The translations under genes and the position numbers were made by a program. Positions 36,542 through 45,312 of a DNA stretch of 64,000 nt are shown here, in pieces (position 1 is the stretch's first letter; each line of letters starts with the position of its first letter). Source of the DNA: Microbacterium sp. AG1240 (lineage in GTDB: Bacteria > Actinomycetota > Actinomycetes > Actinomycetales > Microbacteriaceae); NCBI RefSeq assembly GCF_003635115.1, contig NZ_RBXJ01000001.1, positions 1,240,001-1,304,000 of the forward strand. Reading direction: 5' to 3'. The notes under the pieces were generated by a model. It did not search any database. It was not told the DNA's origin and was given only the letters and a program-made list of their open reading frames with translations.

Positions 36542-37098
36542 GAGCTCTCCGTCTCGGTGACAGCGCCGCGCACCCGGGTGCGGATGCGGGAGAGACGGTT
36601 GCGGACCACTCCGTGAGCGACCCCGAGGTGGTCGGCCGCCGCCTGATAGCCGTAGCCCTCTTCCGTGCACAACCGGAAGATCTCCCGGTCGAGCGGGGTG
36701 AGCGTCGACACCTCGCGGAGGATGGCCTCGACCGTCGCCGCGTCGATCACCTGCTTCTCGACGTCCACGGTGTCGGGGATGCCGTCGTGGACCTCCGTCG
36801 TGCGGGCGCGGTCCCGGGCTCTCGAACGCAGTCGGTTGGAGGCCTGCAGGCGGCAGATCGTCGCGAGCCACGGCAGCGCCGAGGCCCCCTCGAGGCGCAG
36901 GGCGGGCAGCTTCCGCCACGCGACGACGAACGTCTCCTGGGTGACGTCCTCGGCGTCGGTCGCGTTACCGAGCAGTCGGTGCGCGATCCAGTAGACCGGG
37001 CGCACGTGGGCGCGGTAGAGCGTGCGGAACGCCACCTCCGACCCGCCGGCGGCGCGCGCGATGAGCGTGGCATCGTCGATCGAGTCGATCATCGGCAT
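36538..37098 (-). CDS. ECF RNA polymerase sigma factor
   Basis: A 186-residue sigma-70 family ECF factor. Region 2 is ATLIARAAGGSEVAFRTLYR, VYWIAHRLLGNATDAEDVTQ and ETFVVAWRKLPALR. Region 4 is LTPLDREIFRLCTEEGYGYQ with AAADHLGVAHGVVRNRLSRI. Start choice is uncertain: ATG 37098 has GGGGACGGG before it; ATG 37092 and GTG 37143 are also in frame. It is coupled to the DUF4349 gene by a four-base overlap and divergent from terC. The signal it answers is unknown. Confidence 0.85.
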   Translation of the reverse strand: MPMIDSIDDATLIARAAGGSEVAFRTLYRAHVRPVYWIAHRLLGNATDAEDVTQETFVVAWRKLPALRLEGASALPWLATICRLQASNRLRSRARDRARTTEVHDGIPDTVDVEKQVIDAATVEAILREVSTLTPLDREIFRLCTEEGYGYQAAADHLGVAHGVVRNRLSRIRTRVRGAVTETESS

Positions 37099-37252
37099 CC
37101 CGTCCCCGAAGCATCCGTCAGCCTTCGGTGCATTGTCTCTCACCTACAGGTGTCGCCTCGGGCGGGATCGTCTCAGACCATTTCGACACGGCGGTAGACT
37201 CGCCCGGCAACGCTTTCGGCCTCCGTCACACCCCCCGCTTCGAAAGGCCGTC

Positions 37253-38332
37253 ATGGACCTGGAACTCCCGCTCGCTTTCGAGATCGGCTCGCTCGTCGTG
37301 CTGACGCTGATCCTCGTCGCCGACCTGCTGATCATCCTGAAACGGCCGCACATCCCGTCGACGCGGGAGTCGACCCTCTGGGTGGTGTTCTACGTCACGC
37401 TCGCCCTCATCTTCGCGGGCATCATGTGGATCGTCGCCGGTGGCGAGTTCGCGGGGCAGTTCGTCGCCGGGTGGTTGACGGAGTACAGCCTCTCGATCGA
37501 CAACCTGTTCGTCTTCGTGCTGATCATGTCGCAGTTCTCGGTGCCGCGTCGGTACCAGCAGGAAGTGCTGATGGTCGGCATCATCATCGCGCTGCTGCTG
37601 CGCGGCGCGTTCATCCTCGTCGGCGCGACCGTCATCGAGAACTTCAGTCCGATCTTCTACGTCTTCGGCGCGTTCCTCGTGTACACGGCGATCCGTCAGG
37701 CCTTCCCCGGCGACGACGCGCACGACGACGACACGAAGCGCGAGAACTTCATCGTCCGCCTCATCCGGCGAACCGTGAACATCAGCGACGACTACGACGG
37801 CGCCAAGGTGCGCACGGTCGTGAACGGCAAGAAGATGTTCACCCCGATGATCATCGTGTTCGTCGCGATCGGCGTGACCGACCTGCTGTTCGCGATCGAC
37901 TCGATCCCCGCGATCTTCGGCATCACGACCAGCCCGTTCATCGTCTTCACCGCGAACATCTTCGCCCTCATGGGTCTGCGCCAGCTCTACTTCCTGCTCG
38001 GCGACCTGCTCGACCGGCTTCGTTACCTGCACTACGGGATCGCGTTCATCCTGGCCTTCATCGGTGTGAAGCTCGTGCTGCACGCGATGCACGTGAACGA
38101 GCTGCCGTTCATCAACGGAGGGGAGCACATCGAGTGGGCTCCCGAGATCTCGACGTGGGTCTCGCTCGCGGTGATCGTGCTGTCGATGGCCGTCGCCACG
38201 ATCGCCAGCCTCATCGCCTCCTCGCGCGAGAAGTCGCAGCAGACCCCCGACGATGCCGCCGCCGCGGTCGCGGACGAGAAGGGCACACCCGCCACGGTGG
38301 AGCAGCCGCCCGCACCCGACGAACGCCGCTGA
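37253..38332 (+). CDS. TerC/Alx family membrane protein
   Basis: A 359-residue integral membrane protein of the TerC family, associated with tellurite resistance and manganese export in other bacteria. The characteristic helices with acidic residues are visible: YSLSIDNLFVFVLIMSQFSV and GVTDLLFAIDSIPAIFGIT, each with a buried Asp. Other marks are MVGIIIALLLRGAFILVG and LRYLHYGIAFILAFIGVKL. The soluble C-terminus (about 325-359) is Ala/Glu/Pro-rich. ATG 37253 fits the family start. No Mn-responsive riboswitch is recognisable in the 100-base leader. A nested palindrome begins inside the stop codon. Confidence 0.9.
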   Translation: MDLELPLAFEIGSLVVLTLILVADLLIILKRPHIPSTRESTLWVVFYVTLALIFAGIMWIVAGGEFAGQFVAGWLTEYSLSIDNLFVFVLIMSQFSVPRRYQQEVLMVGIIIALLLRGAFILVGATVIENFSPIFYVFGAFLVYTAIRQAFPGDDAHDDDTKRENFIVRLIRRTVNISDDYDGAKVRTVVNGKKMFTPMIIVFVAIGVTDLLFAIDSIPAIFGITTSPFIVFTANIFALMGLRQLYFLLGDLLDRLRYLHYGIAFILAFIGVKLVLHAMHVNELPFINGGEHIEWAPEISTWVSLAVIVLSMAVATIASLIASSREKSQQTPDDAAAAVADEKGTPATVEQPPAPDERR

Positions 38333-38407
38333 CCGCGAGACCCGATCGCGCCGGCGAGACTCCGACATGATGCGGGGGTCTCGCTGCGCGGAAAGGGTCT
38401 CGCGGTC
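38331..38407. repeat. nested GCGAGACC palindrome, copy 3
   Basis: The outer arms GACCGCGAGACCC (38331-38343) and GGGTCTCGCGGTC (38395-38407) pair perfectly. The inner arms GGCGAGACTCC and GGGGGTCTCGC pair with mismatches. The element starts within the terC stop codon and ends ten bases before the convergent gene. Confidence 0.85.
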
Positions 38408-38416
38408 TACGAGGGG

Positions 38417-39730
38417 CTAGAACGCCGCCAGGTTAGATCCGAGACCGCCGCCGGTGTACTCCGAGCGGAGGATGCCTCGACGGCGGAGGATCGGCACGAG
38501 CTCGTCGAGCATGCGGTGCACCGTCACCGGGTGCAGGTCGCCCCAGAGGAGCACGCCGTCGTTGCCCCAGGTGCCGAGTTCCTCGATGCGGTCGGCGAGC
38601 TCCGCGGCCGTGCCGACGAAACCCGACCCGTCCGACAGGCGCCCCAGCCGCGCGTGCGCGGTGAGCACCTGACGAAGGGGAGCGGAGGCGTCGTGCGCCC
38701 CGATGAGGCGGCGGATGCTGCCCTGTGAGACGTGATCGCCGAAGATGCCGACATCGAGGGGCCTGTCGAGGTCGAGGCCGGTGAGGTCGGTCTCGAGGTC
38801 GCTCGACTGGCGCCGAGCGATCGAGGCCAGAGCGGCATCGTCGGGATGAGCGGATGCTGCGACCAGCCGGTCGGCCTCCTCCGCCGACGAGACGATCACG
38901 GGCTGGATCGCGAACAGCACCTTGATGTCGTCGGGATTGCGGCCGGCGGCTCGCGCCGCGTCGTGGATGCGCCCGCGGTAGGCCGTGATGCTGGCCTCGT
39001 CGAGAGGGGCCAGTGCGAGCTGCACGTCGGAGTTGGTGCCCGCGAACGCCAAGCCGCGCCCGGAACCGCCGGGGGAGACGATCGAGGGTTCGCCGTCGGT
39101 GAAGGGCACGGCGTTGAGCGGGCCGTCGAAGCCGAAGTGCTCCCCGCGGTGGCGCACGGTGCGCAGCCGTGAGCCGTCGGCGTACCGGCCGGTCGCGGTG
39201 TCCTCGAGCAGAGCGCCGTCGTCCCAGCTGCGCCAGAGATCGCGGATGCCGGCGAGCCACTCCTCGGCGCGGTCGTAGGCGGCGTCGTGGCCGAGCTGGG
39301 GAGCGGTGCTGAAATGGCGCGCGCTGCCGGTGTCGGTGACCACGTTCAGCCCGAGGCGATGCCCGCTGAGGTGTTGAAGCGTCGCGAACTGGCGGGCGGC
39401 GGTGTACGGCAGGTAGGCCGCCGGATTGACCGTGGGCGCGATGCCGAGCTGCCGCGTCGCGGCGAACAGGTACGGCGCCAGCAGCAGGGGGTCGAGTTTG
39501 GGTCCTCCGAACGCGTGGCGCACCCGGAGGTCGATCGTGTCCGCGCTTCCCAGCGATGGAGCGTCCTCGATGATGACGAGATCGAACCCGGCCTGCTCGA
39601 GCGCTCGTGCGGACTCCTGGTAGAGGTCGGGGCTCGTCCACCGGTAGTTCCAGTCCAGGTAGGGGTGACCCCACCCGTGCGGTCCGAAGCCGCGTGCAAG
39701 GAACCACCCGAAGTGCTGCAGCTTCGTCAC
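38417..39730 (-). CDS. LLM-class flavin-dependent monooxygenase (NtaA/SnaA/DszA type)
   Basis: A 437-residue FMN-dependent monooxygenase of the luciferase-like superfamily, long NtaA/SnaA/DszA/EmoA branch, which needs a partner flavin reductase. Features are LDWNYRWTSPDLYQESARAL, the HRLGLNVVTDTGSARHF segment, EWLAGIRDLWRSW and SPGGSGRGLAFAGTNSDVQL. Such enzymes cleave aminopolycarboxylates, sulfonates or organosulfur compounds. The GTG at 39730 overlaps the stop of a MetY-type sulfhydrylase (GTGA). Coupling to a sulfide-using enzyme suggests desulfurisation of an organosulfur substrate. No reductase gene is nearby. Confidence 0.85.
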   Translation of the reverse strand: MTKLQHFGWFLARGFGPHGWGHPYLDWNYRWTSPDLYQESARALEQAGFDLVIIEDAPSLGSADTIDLRVRHAFGGPKLDPLLLAPYLFAATRQLGIAPTVNPAAYLPYTAARQFATLQHLSGHRLGLNVVTDTGSARHFSTAPQLGHDAAYDRAEEWLAGIRDLWRSWDDGALLEDTATGRYADGSRLRTVRHRGEHFGFDGPLNAVPFTDGEPSIVSPGGSGRGLAFAGTNSDVQLALAPLDEASITAYRGRIHDAARAAGRNPDDIKVLFAIQPVIVSSAEEADRLVAASAHPDDAALASIARRQSSDLETDLTGLDLDRPLDVGIFGDHVSQGSIRRLIGAHDASAPLRQVLTAHARLGRLSDGSGFVGTAAELADRIEELGTWGNDGVLLWGDLHPVTVHRMLDELVPILRRRGILRSEYTGGGLGSNLAAF

Positions 39731-41037
39731 AGCACGACCACCTCGCGCTGCGAGGCCGAGGTCGGCAGACTGTCGAACGCGCGGCCGAGGTCGCGCAGCA
39801 GGTCGTCGATGTCCTCGATACCGATCGAGACGCGGAGCGTGCCGGGGTACACGCCGGCCTCCGCTCGCTCGGCGTCCGTTCGACCCGCGTGGCTCGTGCT
39901 GGCCGGGTGCAGGATCAGCGACCGCACGTCGCCGAGATGGGTCATGTGCGTGATGATCTCGACCGACTCGGCGATGTGGCTGGCCGCCTCCTTGCCCCCG
40001 GCGAGGGTGAAGGTGAACACCGATCCGCTTCCGCGGGGCAGGTAGCGCTCGGCGAGTGCGTGATGCGGATGAGACGGCAACCCGACGTAGTCCACTCCGA
40101 CGACCTCCGGTCGGGTCGTGAGCCATCGGGCCACTGCGAGGGCGTTCGCGCTCTGGCGTTCGACCCGCAGGCTGAGCGTCTCGATCCCCTGTCCGATGAA
40201 GAAGGCGTTGAGTGGCGAGGGGGTGGGGCCCAGACGCGGCACGACGCTCTCGCGGATGTACTGGCCGCGAGCCCGCCGCCCGTACTTCTCGGCGTAGCTC
40301 GGGCCGCCGAGGCGGTCGGCCGTGGTCAGGTGGGGGTAGAGGTGGCCCGACTTCGCCGCATCGAACCGCCCGTCGTCGACGATCACGCCTCCGAGAACCG
40401 AGCCTTGGCCGGCGAGGAACTTGCTCGCGGAGTGGACGACGATGGCCGCGCCGTGCTCGATCGGGCGGAGGAGATAGGGGGTGGTGAAGGTGCTGTCGAC
40501 GATCAGCGGGACTCCGCGCTCGTCTCCGATGGCCGAGACCGCGGCGACGTCGAGAACGTCGTTCCGGGCGTTCGAGAGCGACTCGGCGAAGAGCGCCTTC
40601 GTATTCGGCTTGATCGCGGCGCGCCAGTCGTCGAGCGAGGTGGCGTCGACGAAGGTCGTCTCGATGCCGAGGCGCTCGAGATTGTGGATGATGGCGCCGC
40701 GGGTGCCTTCGTAGATCTGCGTCGCGGCGACGAGGTGGTCGCCGGCGCTGAGCAGTGACAGCAGTGCCGCGACGACGGCGGCCTGCCCGCTGGCGACGAG
40801 GATGGCCTGATCGCCGCCCTCGAGCGATGCCAGGCGGCGCTCGACGGCATCGACGGTGGGGTTGCCGGTGCGCGAATAGCCGAAGCCGGCCCCCGTGCCG
40901 AAGTGGTCGGCGGAGTGCTCGACATCGCTGAACCGGAAACCGGCCGTCAGGTAGATGGGGAGAGCGCGGGGCTCCGCCGACACCGTCTCGTCTGCGACAT
41001 GCACCTGGCGCGTGGTGAATCCGGTCGACTCGGTCAT
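39727..41037 (-). CDS. metY: O-acetylhomoserine sulfhydrylase-like PLP enzyme
   Basis: A 436-residue Cys/Met-metabolism PLP enzyme. Markers are GYSRTGNPTVDAVERRLASLE, LVASGQAAVVAALLSL, the Asp in PLIVDSTFTTPYLLRP and the PLP Lys in VVHSASKFLAGQGSVLGG. C-terminal motifs HLGDVRSLILHPASTSHAG fit O-acetylhomoserine or O-acetylserine sulfhydrylases. It makes homocysteine from sulfide. The ATG at 41037 has GGAGAG upstream; a start at 41076 would add 13 residues. It is coupled to the flavin monooxygenase gene, suggesting that sulfur released there is fixed here. Confidence 0.88.
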   Translation of the reverse strand: MTESTGFTTRQVHVADETVSAEPRALPIYLTAGFRFSDVEHSADHFGTGAGFGYSRTGNPTVDAVERRLASLEGGDQAILVASGQAAVVAALLSLLSAGDHLVAATQIYEGTRGAIIHNLERLGIETTFVDATSLDDWRAAIKPNTKALFAESLSNARNDVLDVAAVSAIGDERGVPLIVDSTFTTPYLLRPIEHGAAIVVHSASKFLAGQGSVLGGVIVDDGRFDAAKSGHLYPHLTTADRLGGPSYAEKYGRRARGQYIRESVVPRLGPTPSPLNAFFIGQGIETLSLRVERQSANALAVARWLTTRPEVVGVDYVGLPSHPHHALAERYLPRGSGSVFTFTLAGGKEAASHIAESVEIITHMTHLGDVRSLILHPASTSHAGRTDAERAEAGVYPGTLRVSIGIEDIDDLLRDLGRAFDSLPTSASQREVVVL

Positions 41038-41126
41038 GCGTCTCTCTCCTGCCTGGTCATCGGAACAGGCTGACACGTGTCCCGCCTCCGGGCGAAAGTC
41101 TGGGGCGCCGTGTTACGCGGAAACCA

Positions 41127-41160
41127 CGAAGGAGCCGCCCCCGAGGGGACGACTCCTTCG
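41127..41160 (-). terminator. hairpin downstream of the GlsB/YeaQ gene
   Basis: CGAAGGAGCCGCCCCC and GGGGACGACTCCTTCG form a stem with two mismatches, 14 bases beyond the stop of the stress membrane protein. The T-run after it is short. Confidence 0.55.
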
Positions 41161-41173
41161 GACGACCGAGTGG

Positions 41174-41437
41174 TCAGGCCTTGCGGCGACCCACGATGAG
41201 GCCGTAGATCAGCAGAACGATGATCGAACCGCCGATGGCCAGCAGCCAGCTGCTGATCTCGAAGAAGCTGTCGACACCGACACCGAAGATGGCGCTGCCG
41301 ATCCATCCGCCGAGGAGCGCGCCCACGACGCCGAGCAGCAGCGTGACGAGCCAGCCGCCGCCCTGCTTGCCGGGGAGGATCAGTTTGGCGATGGCGCCGG
41401 CGATGAGGCCGAGAAGGAGGAATCCGAGGAAGCCCAT
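41174..41437 (-). CDS. GlsB/YeaQ/YmgE family stress membrane protein
   Basis: An 87-residue transglycosylase-associated-protein family member, small and Gly-rich with three hydrophobic helices: FLGFLLLGLIAGAIAKLIL, then WLVTLLLGVVGALLGGWIG, then LLAIGGSIIVLLIYGLIVG, ending GRRKA. The LPGKQGGGW turn between helices 1 and 2 is the family signature. Homologues are induced by envelope or acid stress; biochemical function is unknown. The ATG at 41437 is preferred over an in-frame GTG at 41455. The gene appears monocistronic. Confidence 0.88.
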   Translation of the reverse strand: MGFLGFLLLGLIAGAIAKLILPGKQGGGWLVTLLLGVVGALLGGWIGSAIFGVGVDSFFEISSWLLAIGGSIIVLLIYGLIVGRRKA

Positions 41438-41673
41438 GGCGAGATGTCCTTTCACTGAATACGAGCGACGCGCGGCTCCCGGGTGAGAAGCTGCGCTGAC
41501 CGGCGCTGGTGGTGGTCACCTGCGGACACCGGTCGTGTCGTCGTACGCGTCCCTCACTGTAGAAGCGGTGGGAGTTTCGGGAAGAGACCTTGACACATCG
41601 TCCATCCTGTGAATGGCGAGTCGACGCGACGTCGATTCCGCGGGCGGGCGATGGGCGGTGGTATCCTGGCGCC

Positions 41674-41727
41674 GTGCGGATCGCTCGTCTCCTTCTTAGC
41701 GGCCGCGGCGAGACCTCGTTCATCTAG
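41674..41727 (+). CDS. leucine-rich leader peptide upstream of leuC
   Basis: A 17-codon ORF from GTG at 41674, VRIARLLLSGRGETSFI, then TAG. It contains three successive Leu codons (CTC CTT CTT), CTT being rare in this window. TATCCT at 41662-41667 lies six bases before the GTG, the leaderless promoter spacing seen elsewhere, so translation would start at the very 5' end of the leuC mRNA. This is the layout of ribosome-mediated attenuation by leucyl-tRNA supply. A strong stem overlaps its second half. No database check was possible. Confidence 0.65.
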   Translation: MRIARLLLSGRGETSFI

Positions 41728-41743
41728 GCCTCTCTCGTCGCGG
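41703..41743 (+). promoter_or_regulatory. leuCD attenuator-like stem
   Basis: CCGCGGCGAGA (41703-41713) pairs with TCTCGTCGCGG (41733-41743), 11 bases with one G-T wobble, overlapping the 3' part of the leader ORF and its stop. No T-run follows, so it may act through a conditional fold such as the conserved LEU pseudoknot reported before actinobacterial leuA genes, or on translation initiation. Confidence 0.5.
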
Positions 41744-41790
41744 AGTTCATCGCGGGCCGAAATCCCCACCCGAGGAGAACGACAGAGTTC

Positions 41791-43284
41791 ATGAGCACAG
41801 CATCCTTCGACGACATCGTCGTGCCCGATCGTCCGCGCACCCTGGCCGAGAAGGTCTGGGACGACCATCTGGTGGTCAAAGGCGAGAACGGCGAGCCCGA
41901 TCTCATCTACATCGACCTCCACCTGGTCCACGAGGTCACCAGTCCGCAGGCCTTCGACGGTCTGCGCACGGAGGGTCGACCGGTTCGCCGCCTCGATCTG
42001 ACGATCGCGACCGAGGACCACAACACCCCGACGCTCGACATCGACAAGCCGATCGCCGATCTGACGAGTCGCACGCAGATCGAGACCCTGCGGCGCAACG
42101 CCGCCGAGTTCGGGGTGCGCATCCACTCGCTCGGAGACGCCGAGCAGGGCATCGTCCACGTCGTCGGCCCGCAGCTCGGTCTCACCATGCCCGGAGTGAC
42201 GGTCGTCTGCGGCGATTCCCACACGTCGACCCACGGTGCCTTCGGCGCGATGGCCTTCGGCATCGGCACGAGCGAGGTCGAGCACGTGCTCGCGACCCAG
42301 ACGCTGCCGCTGAAGCCGTTCAAGACGATGGCCATCACGGTCGAGGGCGACCTCAAGCCCGGAGTCACCGCGAAAGACATCATCCTCGCGGTCATCGCCA
42401 AGATCGGCACGAACGGCGGGCAGGGCTATGTGCTCGAGTTCCGCGGCAGTGCGATCCGCGCCCTCTCGATGGAGGGGCGCATGACGATGTGCAACATGTC
42501 GATCGAGGCCGGCGCTCGTGCCGGAATGGTCGCGCCCGACGACATCACCTTCGAGTACGTACGCGGTCGCGATCACGCGCCCACGGGGCAGGACTGGGAC
42601 GACGCGGTCGCCTACTGGCGCACGCTCCCGAGCGACGAGGGCGCCGTCTACGATGCCGAGGTGTTCCTCGACGCGAACGAGCTCGAGCCCTTCGTGACCT
42701 GGGGCACGAACCCCGGGCAGGGTGTGTCGCTCAGCGACGTCGTGCCCACCCCGTCGCAGTTCACCGACGCGAACGAACGAGCAGCGGCCGAGCGGGCGAT
42801 CGAGTACATGGACCTCACTCCGGGCATGCCGCTGAAGGAGGTCGCGGTCGACGCGGTGTTCATGGGCTCCTGCACCAACAGCCGCATCGAGGATCTCCGC
42901 GCCTTCGCATCGGTGATCGAGGGCCGCACGAAAGCCGACGGCGTCAGGGTGATGGTCGTTCCGGGCTCCGCGCGGGTTCGTCTCGAGGCCGAGGCCGAGG
43001 GACTCGACAAGATCTTCATCGACTTCGGTGCCGAATGGCGGTTCGCCGGCTGCTCGATGTGTCTGGGCATGAATCCCGACCAGCTCGCACCCGGCGAGCG
43101 TTGCGCGTCGACGTCGAACCGCAACTTCGAAGGGCGCCAGGGCAAGGGCGGGCGAACGCACCTCGTGTCGCCGCTGGTCGCTGCGGCGACGGCCGTGCGC
43201 GGCACGCTGTCCAGCCCGAGCGACCTCGCGCCGCTTTCCGACGAGCCCAGTACGCAGAACCAGGGAACGGAGGTGGAGGTCTGA
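41791..43284 (+). CDS. leuC: 3-isopropylmalate dehydratase large subunit
   Basis: The 4Fe-4S aconitase-family subunit isomerising 2- to 3-isopropylmalate in leucine synthesis. Cluster Cys are in [15 protein letters not shown] and [38 protein letters not shown] is the family signature. The length of 497 is slightly above the usual 465-475 because of a Ser/Asp-rich C-terminal extension. The ATG at 41791 follows GAGGAG at longer spacing. leuD starts one base after its stop. Its 350-base upstream region carries the leader ORF and stem, so leucine-responsive control is likely. Confidence 0.96.
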   Translation: MSTASFDDIVVPDRPRTLAEKVWDDHLVVKGENGEPDLIYIDLHLVHEVTSPQAFDGLRTEGRPVRRLDLTIATEDHNTPTLDIDKPIADLTSRTQIETLRRNAAEFGVRIHSLGDAEQGIVHVVGPQLGLTMPGVTVVCGDSHTSTHGAFGAMAFGIGTSEVEHVLATQTLPLKPFKTMAITVEGDLKPGVTAKDIILAVIAKIGTNGGQGYVLEFRGSAIRALSMEGRMTMCNMSIEAGARAGMVAPDDITFEYVRGRDHAPTGQDWDDAVAYWRTLPSDEGAVYDAEVFLDANELEPFVTWGTNPGQGVSLSDVVPTPSQFTDANERAAAERAIEYMDLTPGMPLKEVAVDAVFMGSCTNSRIEDLRAFASVIEGRTKADGVRVMVVPGSARVRLEAEAEGLDKIFIDFGAEWRFAGCSMCLGMNPDQLAPGERCASTSNRNFEGRQGKGGRTHLVSPLVAAATAVRGTLSSPSDLAPLSDEPSTQNQGTEVEV

Positions 43285-43285
43285 C

Positions 43286-43882
43286 ATGGATGCTTTCACC
43301 ACGCACACGGGAATCGTCGCGCCGCTGAAGCGCTCGGCCGTCGACACCGACCAGATCATCCCCGCCGTCTACCTCAAGCGGGTCACGAAGACCGGTTTCG
43401 AGGACGCCCTCTTCTCGAGCTGGCGGCAGGATCCGGAGTTCGTGCTCAACCAGCCCGCCTTCTCCGGTGCCTCGATCCTCGTCGCCGGTCCGGATTTCGG
43501 CACCGGCTCCAGTCGCGAGCACGCCGTCTGGGCTTTGCGCGATTACGGCTTCCGCGTCGTGCTGAGTTCGCGATTCGCCGACATCTTCCGCGGCAATTCG
43601 GGCAAGCAGGGCCTCGTGGCCGGCGCCGTGACCGAGGCCGATATCGAACGGATCTGGGCCGCGGTCGACGCGCAGCCGGGTGTCGAGATGACCGTGGATC
43701 TGCGCGAGCGGCGCGCGAGCATCGGCGACCTCCAGGTCGCCTTCGACATCGACGATTACACTAGGTGGCGGCTTCTCGAAGGGCTCGACGACATCGGGCT
43801 CACCCTGCGCAACGAAGACAAGATCGCGCAGTTCGAGGCTCGTCGCGAGGCATGGCGGCCGCGAACACTTCCTGTTCCGTAA
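43286..43882 (+). CDS. leuD: 3-isopropylmalate dehydratase small subunit
   Basis: The 198-residue swivel-domain partner of LeuC. The N-terminus [20 protein letters not shown] places the family DTD motif, [15 protein letters not shown] follows, and [20 protein letters not shown] contains the substrate-binding GSSREH. The length is normal. GGAGGT within the leuC 3' end serves as ribosome-binding site. The two genes are nearly fused by spacing. A 63-base gap precedes murA. Confidence 0.96.
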   Translation: MDAFTTHTGIVAPLKRSAVDTDQIIPAVYLKRVTKTGFEDALFSSWRQDPEFVLNQPAFSGASILVAGPDFGTGSSREHAVWALRDYGFRVVLSSRFADIFRGNSGKQGLVAGAVTEADIERIWAAVDAQPGVEMTVDLRERRASIGDLQVAFDIDDYTRWRLLEGLDDIGLTLRNEDKIAQFEARREAWRPRTLPVP

Positions 43883-43945
43883 GCCAGATCGACCCCACCC
43901 GGGCCGGTTCTTCCGCCCCTCGTCCATACAAGTGAGGTCCATCGA

Positions 43946-45310
43946 ATGAGTTCAGTCGTCACGGGCGCGGTCGCGCCGGCATCTTCTTCCGAAGAGGGCG
44001 AGACGCTTCGCATCCGCGGCGGCAGGCCGCTCACCGGTCGCGTGGAGGTCAAGGGCGCGAAGAACCTCGCGACGAAGGCCATGGTCGCGGTGCTGCTCGG
44101 CAACTCCACGAGCATCCTGCGCGACGTTCCCGACATCAGCGATGTCGGCGTCGTCCGCTCGCTCCTCGAGGTGCACGGCGTCCACGTCACGGACGGTGAG
44201 AACCCCGGCGAGCTCGTGTTCGATCCGAGCGGCGCCGTGTCGGCGAACTTCGAACAGATCGACGCGTACGCCGGGGCATCCCGCATCCCGATTCTGTTCT
44301 GCGGACCGCTCCTGCACCTCCTGGGCGAGGCACTCATCCCCGACCTCGGTGGCTGCCGCATCGGCGATCGCCCCATCAACTTCCACATGGACGCCCTGCG
44401 GGCCTTCGGAGCGGTCGTCGACAAGACGTACGAGGGCATCCGCATCACGGCCCCCGACGGCCTCCACGGCGCCCAGATCGAGCTGCCGTACCCGAGCGTG
44501 GGCGCGACCGAGCAGGTGCTCCTCACGGCCGTGCGGGCCAGGGGCGTCACCGAGCTGCGCAACGCCGCCATCGAGCCCGAGATCATGGACCTGATCGCCG
44601 TGCTGCAGAAGATGGGCGCGATCATCTCCTACGAGCCCAACCGGGTCATCCTCATCGAGGGCGTCGATCAGCTCCGCGGCTACGACCACCGGTGCATCTT
44701 CGACCGCAACGAGGCCGCATCGTGGGCCGCCGCCGCGCTCGCGACCGACGGCGACATCTTCGTCGGCGGTGCCCGCCAGCAGGAGATGCTCACGTTCCTC
44801 AACGTCTTCCGCAAGGTCGGCGGCGAGTTCGACATCCACGAGGACGGCATCCGCTTCTTCCGCGGAGGCGAACTGCGTCCGGTCGTGGTCGAGACCGACG
44901 TGCACCCCGGATTCATGACCGATTGGCAGCAGCCTCTCGTCGTCGCGCTGACCCAGGCGAACGGCGTATCGACCGTCCACGAAACGGTGTACGAGAACCG
45001 GCTCGGCTTCACCCGCGCCCTCGTGCAGATGGGTGCCGACATCGTCGTGCATCCGAACGGCATCGCCGATCCCGCGCGCCGGGTTCCGCGGCGGGCGCTC
45101 GAGCAGGCCGCGGTCATCACCGGGCCCACGCCGCTCCGGGGTGCCGACGTCGTCGTTCCCGACCTCCGGGGCGGTTACAGCTACCTCATCGCCGCTCTCG
45201 CGGCCGAGGGCGAGTCCGTCGTGCGCAACGTGGGCATCCTCCGTCGCGGGTACGAGAAGCTCTTCGCCAAGCTTGACACGCTCGGCGCCGACTTCGACGT
45301 CATCGGATAA
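43946..45310 (+). CDS. murA: UDP-N-acetylglucosamine 1-carboxyvinyltransferase
   Basis: The first committed enzyme of peptidoglycan synthesis, transferring enolpyruvate from PEP to UDP-GlcNAc. RGGRPLTGRVEVKGAKNLAT near the N-terminus holds the conserved Lys-Asn. The active-site Cys loop is PDLGGCRIGDRPINFHMDAL, keeping Cys where fosfomycin-resistant mycobacteria have Asp. Later marks are VETDVHPGFMTDWQQPLVVA and ENRLGFTRALVQMGADI. The length is 454. GAGGT precedes the ATG. plsC follows after two bases, so cell-wall and phospholipid genes are cotranscribed here (murA-plsC-gpsA-ddl). Confidence 0.95.
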   Translation: MSSVVTGAVAPASSSEEGETLRIRGGRPLTGRVEVKGAKNLATKAMVAVLLGNSTSILRDVPDISDVGVVRSLLEVHGVHVTDGENPGELVFDPSGAVSANFEQIDAYAGASRIPILFCGPLLHLLGEALIPDLGGCRIGDRPINFHMDALRAFGAVVDKTYEGIRITAPDGLHGAQIELPYPSVGATEQVLLTAVRARGVTELRNAAIEPEIMDLIAVLQKMGAIISYEPNRVILIEGVDQLRGYDHRCIFDRNEAASWAAAALATDGDIFVGGARQQEMLTFLNVFRKVGGEFDIHEDGIRFFRGGELRPVVVETDVHPGFMTDWQQPLVVALTQANGVSTVHETVYENRLGFTRALVQMGADIVVHPNGIADPARRVPRRALEQAAVITGPTPLRGADVVVPDLRGGYSYLIAALAAEGESVVRNVGILRRGYEKLFAKLDTLGADFDVIG

Positions 45311-45312
45311 CC

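Noticed and set aside
37144..37252. possible manganese (yybP-ykoY) riboswitch before terC
   Set aside because: No conserved loop motifs of that riboswitch are visible; the leader is short.
41038..41126. possible SAM riboswitch or other sulfur-responsive leader before metY
   Set aside because: The region is under 100 bases and lacks the conserved core of known SAM riboswitches or a McbR-type palindrome.
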